The position numbers and the translations under genes are program-made. The notes beneath the pieces are model-generated. The model ran no database searches. It saw only the letters and a list, made by a program, of their open reading frames with translations, and was not told the DNA's origin. A DNA stretch of 16,577 bases from Rhodoluna sp. (lineage in GTDB: Bacteria; Actinomycetota; Actinomycetes; Actinomycetales; Microbacteriaceae). Location of the stretch: positions 1-16,577 of the forward strand of contig JAPLAJ010000065.1 of the NCBI GenBank assembly GCA_026393335.1, read 5' to 3'. Below are positions 1 through 7,406 of this stretch, piece after piece (within the stretch, counting starts at the first letter, position 1; each line of letters starts with the position of its first letter).

Positions 1-950
1 CTGAAATTCGTGAGTCATTAGAAAAATTCGGCGTTCACTTCGATGTCTTCTTCCACGAGAACTCTCTATACGAACAAGGTTTAGTTCAGAAGGCTATTGA
101 ACGCCTTAGAGCTCTCGGTCACATCTATGACCAAGATGGTGCTGTTTGGCTAAGGTCAACAACATTTGGTGATGATAGAGATCGAGTAGTAATTAAGAGT
201 GATGGCGAAGCAGCTTATATCGCAGGAGATCTTGCTTACTATCTTGATAAGCGTGAACGTGGATTTGATCAAGCGTTATATATGCTCGGAGCTGACCACC
301 ACGGTTATGTGCAGAGAATGATGGCAATGTGTGCCGCCTTCGGTGATGAACCAGGCGTGAACCTAGAAATACTTATTGGGCAACTGGTGAACCTAGTCAA
401 AGATGGTGAACCGGTAAGAATGTCTAAGCGTGCTGGAACTGTTGTGACCATGGAAGACCTAGTTGATGCAGTTGGTGTGGATGCAGCTAGATATGCTCTG
501 ACCAGATCTTCAATCAACTCGATGGTGGATATTGATCTTGATCAACTTTCAAAGAAGACAAACGATAACCCTGTCTTCTATGTGCAGTATGCCCACGCTA
601 GAACTAAGCAGGTAGCTAACAACGCAGCATCGCTAGCTGTCGATGACAGTGAATTTGATCCAAGTTTGCTCACTCACGAGAGTGAATCTAACTTACTTGC
701 AGCTCTTGCACGTTTTCCTGCAGTTATGGCTCATTCTTCAACTGAGCGAGCTCCTCACCTGGTAGCTCGCTATCTAGAGGAAGTTGCTGGGGCATATCAC
801 CGCTGGTATGACGCCTGCAGGGTAACCCCGCTATCAGGCAACGCTGTTGAAAGCGTTCATCGCACAAGATTGTGGCTAAACAACGCTGCAGCTGTTGTCT
901 TGGCTAATGGTCTTAAGGTCCTTGGCGTTAGTGCACCGGAGCGTATGTGA
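1..950 (+). CDS. argS: Arginyl-tRNA synthetase, 3' part only
   Basis: Cytoplasmic class I aminoacyl-tRNA synthetase that charges tRNA-Arg with arginine using ATP. The window opens inside the gene: the reading frame is open from base 3 and gives 315 C-terminal residues of a protein usually about 550-590 long, so the HIGH motif and N-terminal domain lie upstream. Visible are the end of the catalytic domain (GADHHGYVQRM, from base 288) and the KMSKS-type loop as RMSKRAG (bases 417-437), followed by the alpha-helical anticodon-binding domain, where N-D-N-P-V-F-Y-V-Q-Y-A-H-A (about bases 567-605) is characteristic of ArgS. It ends in TGA at 948-950, whose last base is the first base of the lysA ATG, so the two are probably translationally coupled. 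Identification is firm; only the truncation is imposed by the window. Confidence 0.96.
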   Translation, partial: EIRESLEKFGVHFDVFFHENSLYEQGLVQKAIERLRALGHIYDQDGAVWLRSTTFGDDRDRVVIKSDGEAAYIAGDLAYYLDKRERGFDQALYMLGADHHGYVQRMMAMCAAFGDEPGVNLEILIGQLVNLVKDGEPVRMSKRAGTVVTMEDLVDAVGVDAARYALTRSSINSMVDIDLDQLSKKTNDNPVFYVQYAHARTKQVANNAASLAVDDSEFDPSLLTHESESNLLAALARFPAVMAHSSTERAPHLVARYLEEVAGAYHRWYDACRVTPLSGNAVESVHRTRLWLNNAAAVVLANGLKVLGVSAPERM

Positions 951-2341
951 TGAATGACAATCAATTAGCTCCGGCATGGCTTACTAAGCCAAAGGATGTA
1001 AACGTAATCGCAGCAGGTATCTGGCCAAAGAGCTTTAAGCGTGATGGTGAAGGTCACATGGAAATTGGTGGAGTGGCTGTTGGCGATCTCGTGGCACAGT
1101 TTGGTTCTCCACTTTATGTTTTAGACAAAACTGAATTCTTTGATAGAGCCAAGCAGATTATCTCTTCGTTTTCAAAGGCAGCTCAAGCTCACGGCACTGA
1201 GGCAAAGATTTACTATGCAGGCAAAGCATTTCTTTCAACTGAAGTGGTTCGTTGGGTAGATCAACTTGGAATGAATGTTGATGTTTCTTCTGGTGGTGAA
1301 CTTGCTGTTGCTCTTGCAGGAGGAATAGATCCTGCTCGAATTGGTTTGCACGGTAACAACAAATCTCACAGTGAAATTGGTAGGGCTGTTTCAGCAGGTG
1401 TTGGCGTAATAGTCATTGACAGCGATATTGAGATTGAAAGAATTGCTTCTGCTGCTGGTGCGCAAGACCGCATTCAGCCGGTGCGACTGCGAGTTAACAG
1501 TGGTGTTCATGCACATACCCACGAATACCTTGCTACTGCCCGCGAAGATCAAAAGTTCGGAATCGCTATTGCTGATGTTCCTTCCTTGGTTGAAAAGATC
1601 AGGTCGCATAAGCACCTTCATTTCCTAGGTCTTCATTCACACATCGGTTCACAGATTTTTGCTGTTGAAGGTTTTGTTGAAGCTGCTAAGCGACTGGTAG
1701 CGCTGCAAGCAGAGATTCTCAAGGGCGGCCCTGTTCCTGAAATGAATTTGGGTGGTGGCTTCGGAGTTGCCTACACACTGGCCGATAAGCCAATGGCAAT
1801 AGAAGATGTAGCTAACGCAATTACTAACGTTGTTGCTGAAGAGTGTGCCAAGCATGGAATTGAAATTCCAGTTCTAGCTTTTGAACCAGGACGAGCCATT
1901 GTTGGGCCTGCCGGCATAACTATTTATAACGTTGGCACAACCAAGGATGTTTTAGTTGGTGACGACGCGCTAACCAGGAAGTATGTGAGCATCGATGGCG
2001 GAATGAGCGATAACGCCAGACCTGCTCTTTATGGAGCTGACTACTCTGTGCTCTTGGCATCGAGAGAATCTGATGCAACTCCAACACTGTCTCGAGTGGT
2101 TGGTAAGCACTGTGAATCAGGGGATATCGTAGTCAGAGATGCTTATCTTCCAGAAGATGTTGCTCCTAATGATCTACTTGCTGTTGCGACCACTGGTGCA
2201 TACTGTTTCTCACTTGCCAGTAACTACAACTACCTAGCTAGAGCTGCTGTGGTTGCTGTTCAAGAGGGCAAAGTAGAACTAATTATCAGATCTGAAACCG
2301 AAGAGGATTTACTAGCAAGAGATGTGAAGGTGTCCAAATGA
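950..2341 (+). CDS. lysA: Diaminopimelate decarboxylase
   Basis: PLP-dependent enzyme that decarboxylates meso-diaminopimelate to L-lysine, the last step of lysine synthesis. It is a fold III (alanine racemase-like) decarboxylase of 463 residues, normal for the actinobacterial form. The PLP lysine sits in YYAGKAF (K92); further landmarks are HSHIGSQ (229-235), the glycine-rich phosphate-binding GGGF (268-271), EPGR (312-315) and the active-site cysteine in CESGD (388-392). The start is a choice between GTG 947 and ATG 950. I prefer ATG 950 because GGAG at 938-941 then lies 8 bases upstream and the ATG overlaps the argS stop as TGATG. The 3' end overlaps hom by ATGA. Meso-diaminopimelate is also a peptidoglycan precursor in many bacteria, but nothing here tells the wall type. 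Confidence 0.95.
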   Translation: MNDNQLAPAWLTKPKDVNVIAAGIWPKSFKRDGEGHMEIGGVAVGDLVAQFGSPLYVLDKTEFFDRAKQIISSFSKAAQAHGTEAKIYYAGKAFLSTEVVRWVDQLGMNVDVSSGGELAVALAGGIDPARIGLHGNNKSHSEIGRAVSAGVGVIVIDSDIEIERIASAAGAQDRIQPVRLRVNSGVHAHTHEYLATAREDQKFGIAIADVPSLVEKIRSHKHLHFLGLHSHIGSQIFAVEGFVEAAKRLVALQAEILKGGPVPEMNLGGGFGVAYTLADKPMAIEDVANAITNVVAEECAKHGIEIPVLAFEPGRAIVGPAGITIYNVGTTKDVLVGDDALTRKYVSIDGGMSDNARPALYGADYSVLLASRESDATPTLSRVVGKHCESGDIVVRDAYLPEDVAPNDLLAVATTGAYCFSLASNYNYLARAAVVAVQEGKVELIIRSETEEDLLARDVKVSK

Positions 2342-3654
2342 TTGATTACCGCCCACTTAGAGTCGCGCTTTTAGGTGCTGGCTCTGTTGGATCACAGGTT
2401 GCCAGATTAATCCTGGAGAACAAAGATGAGCTTGCTGCTCGAGTTGGTGCTGAGCTTCAGCTAGCCGGTGTTTTAGTTAGAGATAAAAGAGCAGCTAGGG
2501 GATACGGAATACCTGCTGAACTAATCACTACAGAAGCTGATCAACTAATTCTTGGGGCAGATATTGTTATTGAAGTTATGGGTGGGATTGAACCGGCACG
2601 AACATACATCTTGGCTGCCCTGAATTCTGGTAGTGATGTGATTACCGCGAACAAAGCGTTGCTGGCAACCCATGGCTCAGAACTTTTTGACGTTGCTGAA
2701 CAAGTTGGTGCTCAACTTTACTTTGAAGCAGCTGTAGCAGGAGCAATTCCAATTATTAGACCACTTCGCGAATCCCTTGCTGGTGACAAGGTCAAGCGCA
2801 TCATGGGTATTGTCAACGGATCTACTAACTTCATTCTCGATCGCATGGATTCAACCGGGGTAAATCTTGAAGAGGCGATGGCAGAGGCAACCAAGCTTGG
2901 TTATCTTGAAGCAGATCCTGCTCTAGATGTTGAAGGTTACGACGCTGCGCAAAAGGCAGCTATTTTGGCCTCTCTTGCTTTCCATACTGAAGTTCCTTTG
3001 GAAAAGGTTTACCGCGAAGGAATTACAAAAGTCACAGCAGCTCAGATAGCTGCAGCCAAACGAGATGGCTATGTCATCAAGCTTCTGGCTATCTGTGAAA
3101 TGATTCCAGCCGATGCAGAAAATCCAGAAGATGGAATATCTGTTCGCGTCTACCCAGCTATGGTTCCGCTAGAGCATCCTTTGGCTGCAGTTCGCGGAGC
3201 ATTCAATGCTGTCTTCGTTGAAGCAGAAGCTGCTGGAAGTTTGATGTTCTATGGCGCAGGAGCTGGTGGCATTCAAACAGCCTCTGCTGTTATGGGTGAT
3301 TTAGTATCTGCAGCCAAGCGTCACGTTGCAGGTGGTCCTGGCCTTGCTGATTCAGTGCACGCCGATTTGGAAGTTTTGCCAATCAGCAGAATCAAGACTC
3401 GCTATCAAATCACTTTGGAAGTTACTGACCAGCCTGGTGTACTGGCCGCGGTAGCAAACATCTTCGCAGCGCACAATGTTTCGATTGAAACAGTTGAGCA
3501 ATCATCAAAAATGATTCAAGCAGAAAGCACTGCTTGGTTGGAAATTGGAACTCATGAGGCTAGTGATAAATCACTTGCTGCAGTAGTAAATGAACTCGAC
3601 GCCAGTGCTGCCGTTGAACAGATCACCTCTGTAATCAGAGTTGAAGGAGTCTAA
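2338..3654 (+). CDS. hom: Homoserine dehydrogenase (monofunctional, with ACT domain)
   Basis: Reduces aspartate semialdehyde to homoserine with NAD(P)H, the branch point towards threonine and methionine. 438 residues, the usual length of the monofunctional enzyme without a fused aspartokinase. Domains in order: Rossmann nucleotide-binding domain with GAGSVG (13-18); ITANKALLATHG (102-113), whose K106 is the conserved cofactor-site lysine; catalytic domain with GIVNGSTNFIL (157-167) and the D202/K206 catalytic pair in GYDAAQK; and a C-terminal ACT domain from about residue 357 (YQITLEVTDQPGVLAAV), the usual site of threonine feedback control in this family. Feedback inhibition is therefore likely but not shown. 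The ATG overlaps the lysA stop by four bases (ATGA); the TAA is followed by a single base before thrC. Confidence 0.95.
   Translation: MIDYRPLRVALLGAGSVGSQVARLILENKDELAARVGAELQLAGVLVRDKRAARGYGIPAELITTEADQLILGADIVIEVMGGIEPARTYILAALNSGSDVITANKALLATHGSELFDVAEQVGAQLYFEAAVAGAIPIIRPLRESLAGDKVKRIMGIVNGSTNFILDRMDSTGVNLEEAMAEATKLGYLEADPALDVEGYDAAQKAAILASLAFHTEVPLEKVYREGITKVTAAQIAAAKRDGYVIKLLAICEMIPADAENPEDGISVRVYPAMVPLEHPLAAVRGAFNAVFVEAEAAGSLMFYGAGAGGIQTASAVMGDLVSAAKRHVAGGPGLADSVHADLEVLPISRIKTRYQITLEVTDQPGVLAAVANIFAAHNVSIETVEQSSKMIQAESTAWLEIGTHEASDKSLAAVVNELDASAAVEQITSVIRVEGV
3644..3649 (+). promoter_or_regulatory. Ribosome binding site that fixes the thrC start
   Basis: AAGGAG, a full Shine-Dalgarno, sits inside the last codons of hom, six bases before ATG 3656. 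This spacing argues against the longer TTG start at 3641, which would place the site inside the thrC coding sequence. Confidence 0.8.
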
Positions 3655-3655
3655 A

Positions 3656-4735
3656 ATGGCACATCAATGGCGTGGAGTTATCAACGAGTATTTTGATCGA
3701 CTAGACATTGCTCCTGGTACCAAGGTGATAACTCTTGGTGAAGGTGGCACACCACTTGTGCATGCTCCAGCACTTGCCAAATTAGTTGGCGCTGCAGATG
3801 TTTGGCTAAAGGTTGAAGGAATGAACCCAACTGGTTCTTTCAAAGATCGCGGTATGACAATGGCCGTTACCAAGGCAGTTGCTCACGGAGCCAAAGCTGT
3901 TATCTGTGCGTCAACTGGAAATACTTCAGCTAGTGCTGCAGCTTACGCATCAGCTGCAGGAATCAAATCTGTTGTGCTTATCCCTGAGGGCAAGATAACC
4001 ATGGGTAAGTTAGCTCAGGCTGTTGCTCATAAAGCAGAGATTTTGCAGGTGCGTGGAAACTTCGATGACTGTTTAGTGTTAGCTCGTGAGCTCAGCGAGA
4101 ACTATGCGGTTCATCTTGTGAACTCGGTGAACCCTGACCGTATTGAAGGTCAGAAGACTGCAAGTTTTGAGGTTGTTGAATCCCTAGGTTTCGCTCCTGA
4201 TTTCCATGTGATGCCAGTAGGTAACGCAGGTAACTACAGCGCTTACTTCAAGGGCTATCTAGAAGAGTTAAACGAAGGAAACATCAAAGGGGTTCCTGTG
4301 ATGTGGGGATTCCAAGCCGAAGGATCAGCGCCATTTGTGGCAGGACACCCGATAGCTAATCCAGAAACTATTGCTACCGCTATACGTATTGGTAACCCAG
4401 CTTCTTGGGATCTAGCCCTAAGTGCTCAGGAGTGCAGCAGGGGAGAGTTTGGCGCAGTATCAGATGAAGAGATTCTCTGGATGCACCGCTACCTATCTAA
4501 TGAGGTTGGTGTGTTCGTTGAGCCTTCATCAGCTACCGGGGCCGCAGGTCTATTTGAGAACTCAAAGCTAGGTAAGGTTCCTGCTAACGCGAAGATCGTT
4601 GTCACTGTCACAGGTCATGGTCTTAAAGATGTTGGCTGGGCATTGAAAGATGCCAATGGAAATGAGATCACACCTGTTTCTTGTTCTAAAGAAACTGCAG
4701 AGGTTGCAGAAATACTTGGATTGGATAAAAACTAA
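3656..4735 (+). CDS. thrC: Threonine synthase
   Basis: PLP-dependent fold II enzyme that converts O-phosphohomoserine to threonine and phosphate, the last step of threonine synthesis. 359 residues from ATG 3656, the compact form typical of actinobacteria. The PLP lysine is K63 in NPTGSFKDRG; the substrate-binding STGNTSA loop is at 86-92; the phosphate-binding GNAGN at 189-193; and TGHGLKD near the C terminus closes the active site. An in-frame TTG at 3641 would add five residues, but the AAGGAG at 3644-3649 points to the ATG. It sits between hom and thrB, so a single transcript makes all the enzymes from aspartate semialdehyde to threonine, apart from those shared upstream. The stop codon and the next ATG share one base (TAATG). 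Confidence 0.95.
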   Translation: MAHQWRGVINEYFDRLDIAPGTKVITLGEGGTPLVHAPALAKLVGAADVWLKVEGMNPTGSFKDRGMTMAVTKAVAHGAKAVICASTGNTSASAAAYASAAGIKSVVLIPEGKITMGKLAQAVAHKAEILQVRGNFDDCLVLARELSENYAVHLVNSVNPDRIEGQKTASFEVVESLGFAPDFHVMPVGNAGNYSAYFKGYLEELNEGNIKGVPVMWGFQAEGSAPFVAGHPIANPETIATAIRIGNPASWDLALSAQECSRGEFGAVSDEEILWMHRYLSNEVGVFVEPSSATGAAGLFENSKLGKVPANAKIVVTVTGHGLKDVGWALKDANGNEITPVSCSKETAEVAEILGLDKN

Positions 4736-5688
4736 TGCGTTTAGATCAAGCTAACGCCATGCTTGGCCGCAAAGTTGTGGTCAAAGTTCCAGCCACCACA
4801 GCAAACCTAGGTCCAGGCTTTGACACTTTAGGTATGGCTTTATCTTTCTACGATGAACTTGAAGTTATCGCAGTCGATGCTCTTGATGCACAGGTTGAAG
4901 TTATCGGCGAAGGTGCAGGAGAAGTTGCTACCGGTGATGAGAATCTAGTTGTAAAAGCAATTGCTTACACTTTTCAATATCTAAGACAACCACTGCCTGG
5001 TTTGAGATTGAAGGCTCATAACTTTATTCCGCACGGTAGGGGAATGGGATCATCAGGAGCTGCAGTTGTTGCGGGCATTATGGCTGCCAAAGGTTTGCTT
5101 GAAGGAATAGTAGAGATTAGCTCTGCACAACTTCTAGATATCGCAACAAAACTTGAAGGCCACCCAGACAACGTTGCCCCAGCACTTTTCGGTGGACTAA
5201 CTATTGCTTGGCAAGATGAAACCGGACCTAAGCACAAGAAGTTGTTTGTGCACAGAGGAGTCTCTCCTTTAGTTCTTGTTCCAAAGAACAAGATGTCAAC
5301 AGAGTTAGCTAGATCCCTTCAACCAGACTCAGTTCCACACGATGACGCTGTTTTCAACGTCTCAAGATCTGCTCTCTTGATTGCAGCTCTAACCCAGAGC
5401 CCAGAGCTGTTATTGGCAGCTACTGAAGACCGTTTGCACCAGAACTACCGTGCCAAAGCTATGCCTGAAACGGACGCACTGATCACCGTTCTTCGTAATT
5501 CCGGACATGCTGCCGTGGTTTCAGGAGCAGGACCTTCGGTATTGGTCTTATCCAGTGATCCGGCTCAAAGACTGGCCGCAGCTAGCCTTGCGGCAAGGGA
5601 TTTCCCAGACTGGGCCCCTTTAATGTTGGCTGTTGACTTCAAAGGTGCTACTGTTACAACGTACAAACATCTTGGGGCTAATTCATAG
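4735..5688 (+). CDS. thrB: Homoserine kinase
   Basis: GHMP-superfamily kinase that phosphorylates homoserine with ATP, giving the substrate of threonine synthase. 317 residues, standard length. N-terminal PATTANLGPGFDTLG (19-33) is the conserved substrate-side motif; HGRGMGSSGAA (100-110) is the GHMP glycine/serine-rich ATP-phosphate loop; GHPDNVAPA follows at about 142-150; and SGAGPSVLVL near the C terminus is the third GHMP motif. The ATG overlaps the thrC stop (TAATG), and no clear Shine-Dalgarno lies just upstream, so it is probably translated by reinitiation. It is the last gene of the amino-acid group: 116 bases of structured non-coding DNA follow before rho. Confidence 0.95.
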   Translation: MRLDQANAMLGRKVVVKVPATTANLGPGFDTLGMALSFYDELEVIAVDALDAQVEVIGEGAGEVATGDENLVVKAIAYTFQYLRQPLPGLRLKAHNFIPHGRGMGSSGAAVVAGIMAAKGLLEGIVEISSAQLLDIATKLEGHPDNVAPALFGGLTIAWQDETGPKHKKLFVHRGVSPLVLVPKNKMSTELARSLQPDSVPHDDAVFNVSRSALLIAALTQSPELLLAATEDRLHQNYRAKAMPETDALITVLRNSGHAAVVSGAGPSVLVLSSDPAQRLAAASLAARDFPDWAPLMLAVDFKGATVTTYKHLGANS

Positions 5689-5705
5689 CTACCTGGTACC
5701 AAATC

Positions 5706-5780
5706 CCGTAAATACTTACGGTTCGAGCACGACAAGGGTCGTGCACTAAGCAATCCACCTCAAATACGAAACCGATTGCT
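5706..5780 (+). promoter_or_regulatory. Three tandem inverted repeats in the thrB-rho spacer (putative rho leader or thrB terminator)
   Basis: The 116-base spacer holds three perfect inverted repeats in a row. Hairpin 1: CCGTAA 5706-5711 with TTACGG 5716-5721, 4-base loop. Hairpin 2: GCACGAC 5727-5733 with GTCGTGC 5738-5744, 4-base loop AAGG. Hairpin 3: AGCAATC 5749-5755 with GATTGCT 5774-5780, 18-base loop. None is followed by a T-run, so a classical intrinsic terminator is not supported. Rho is known in other bacteria to limit its own synthesis through its leader, which makes a regulatory leader a reasonable inference. Hairpin 2 could alternatively end or protect the thr transcript. I see no convincing promoter hexamers in the spacer. 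Confidence 0.55.
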
Positions 5781-5804
5781 AAATCAAGAAAGAGTCATAC
5801 AAAC

Positions 5805-7406
5805 ATGGATGAAATCCAAAAAGAAAGTTCACCAAAGAGATCACGTCGCGTAACTGCAGTTCCTGCAACCGATGTACCGGTAGAAGCTAAGAAGCCTGCC
5901 CGTTCTCGTAAGGGTGAAGATGCAGCTGCTCAAACTGCTGCTCCTGAAACTAAGTCTTCTGATGCAGTAGCACCAGAGCGAAGCAACAACAATAGAACTC
6001 GTAACCGTTCAGCAGCTCCTAGCGAGTCAGCTCCTCAGTCTGAAGGATCACAGGAGAGCAATTCAGATCGTCCAACTCGCGATCGTGAAGTTGATAGCGA
6101 ACGTCCTGAGCGTTCTGAGCGTAATGACCGTCAAGGTCAAAACCGTAACCGCAACCGTAACCGCAACCGTTCAGGTGGAAACGATCGTTTCAGAGATCGT
6201 GGTCCACGTCGTAACAACGAGCGCGATGAAGTTGATACCGAGATCTCTCCTGATGATGTATTAGTGCCGGTAGCAGGTATCTTGGACATCCTGGATAACT
6301 ATGCATTCGTTAGAACCACTGGTTACCTAGCTGGCCCTAACGATGTTTATGTGTCGCTTGGTCAGGTCAAGAAGTACTCACTTCGTAAAGGTGACGCAGT
6401 TGTCGGTGCAATCCGTCAGCCTCGTGATGGTGATTCACCTTCAAGGACTAAGTTCAACGCCATCGTTCGTGTTGACACTGTAAATGGTCAGACTCCTGAA
6501 GAGGCAGCTAACCGCGTTGAATTCGGCAAGCTAACACCTCTATACCCACAGACTCGTCTGCGTCTAGAGACTGAGCCAAACAAGCTATCGACTCGAATCA
6601 TTGACTTAGTAGCCCCTATTGGTAAGGGTCAACGTGGTCTTATTGTGTCTCCTCCTAAGGCAGGTAAGACACTTGTTCTGCAGGCTATTGCTAACTCAAT
6701 TGCTGTAAACAACCCAGAGGTTCACCTAATGGTTGTTCTAGTTGATGAGCGTCCTGAAGAAGTTACCGACATGCAGAGAACTGTTAAGGGTGAAGTTATT
6801 GCTTCTACTTTTGACCGTCCAGCAGAAGATCACACAACTGTTGCAGAACTTGCTATTGAGCGAGCAAAGCGTCTAGTTGAGATGGGTCACGATGTCGTAG
6901 TGCTTCTTGACTCAATCACAAGACTTGGTCGTGCATACAACCTTTCAGCTCCGGCATCTGGTCGTATTCTTTCCGGTGGTGTTGATTCATCAGCACTTTA
7001 CCCACCAAAGCGTTTCTTTGGTGCCGCTCGTAACATCGAAGATGGTGGATCACTAACTATCCTTGCAACCGCTCTAGTTGAGACTGGTTCAAAGATGGAT
7101 GAAGTTATCTTCGAAGAGTTCAAGGGAACTGGAAACATGGAACTTCGTCTTTCCCGTTCACTAGCTGACAAGAGAATCTTCCCAGCGGTTGATGTAAACG
7201 CATCTGGTACTCGTCGTGAAGAAATGTTGATGAGCCCTGATGAGACCAAGATTGTTTGGAAGCTTCGTCGTGCACTTGCAGGCCTAGAGCAGCAGCAGGC
7301 ACTTGAACTTGTTCTAAACCGTCTAAAGGAAACTAAGAGCAACGTTGAGTTCCTAATGATGGTTCAGAAGTCAATGCCAGTAGCAAGCGGATCTGAAAGC
7401 GAATAA
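5805..7406 (+). CDS. rho: Transcription termination factor Rho
   Basis: Hexameric RNA-dependent ATPase/translocase that ends transcription at untranslated RNA. 533 residues. Residues 1-150 are low-complexity and highly charged, ending in an Asn-Arg repeat (113-122) and further Arg-rich sequence; this is the RNA-binding insertion type seen in actinobacterial Rho. The cold-shock-like RNA-binding domain follows (about 154-225, VPVAGILDILDNYAFVR), then the RecA-like motor: Walker A PPKAGKT (283-289), VDERPEEV (313-320), Walker B VVVLLDS (364-370) and the R-loop GTGNMEL (441-447). The helical N-terminal subdomain that normally precedes the insertion is not visible, and an in-frame TAA at 5709 with no ATG, GTG or TTG before 5805 rules out a longer start. 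The Shine-Dalgarno is weak (AGAAAGAG). The gene is rich in the Arg codon CGT, unlike lysA or prmC. Confidence 0.96.
   Translation: MDEIQKESSPKRSRRVTAVPATDVPVEAKKPARSRKGEDAAAQTAAPETKSSDAVAPERSNNNRTRNRSAAPSESAPQSEGSQESNSDRPTRDREVDSERPERSERNDRQGQNRNRNRNRNRSGGNDRFRDRGPRRNNERDEVDTEISPDDVLVPVAGILDILDNYAFVRTTGYLAGPNDVYVSLGQVKKYSLRKGDAVVGAIRQPRDGDSPSRTKFNAIVRVDTVNGQTPEEAANRVEFGKLTPLYPQTRLRLETEPNKLSTRIIDLVAPIGKGQRGLIVSPPKAGKTLVLQAIANSIAVNNPEVHLMVVLVDERPEEVTDMQRTVKGEVIASTFDRPAEDHTTVAELAIERAKRLVEMGHDVVVLLDSITRLGRAYNLSAPASGRILSGGVDSSALYPPKRFFGAARNIEDGGSLTILATALVETGSKMDEVIFEEFKGTGNMELRLSRSLADKRIFPAVDVNASGTRREEMLMSPDETKIVWKLRRALAGLEQQQALELVLNRLKETKSNVEFLMMVQKSMPVASGSESE
6141..6170 (+). repeat. Five tandem hexamers in rho encoding (Asn-Arg)5
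   Basis: Five in-frame copies alternating AACCGT and AACCGC (effectively a 12-base unit repeated two and a half times) encode residues 113-122 of Rho. The alternation of the third base in every second copy suggests expansion by slippage of a 12-base unit rather than chance amino-acid bias. It lies in the disordered RNA-binding insertion, where length changes are likely tolerated. Confidence 0.85.

Noticed and set aside
3641..3655. TTG start giving threonine synthase five more residues
   Set aside because: The AAGGAG at 3644-3649 would fall inside the coding sequence; ATG 3656 has ideal spacing to it.
5689..5804. Intrinsic terminator of the thr operon
   Set aside because: The hairpins are real, but none is followed by a T-run, so I kept them as a leader/regulatory element rather than a terminator.
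6141..6170. Short tandem repeats as a possible CRISPR or regulatory repeat array
   Set aside because: Hexamers are contiguous with no spacers and in frame within rho, encoding Asn-Arg; this is a coding repeat.
6998..7342. 114-codon open frame on the minus strand opposite rho
   Set aside because: Covered by the strongly conserved rho motor domain; composition is that of an antisense shadow (Ser/Arg-rich) and nothing else supports it.
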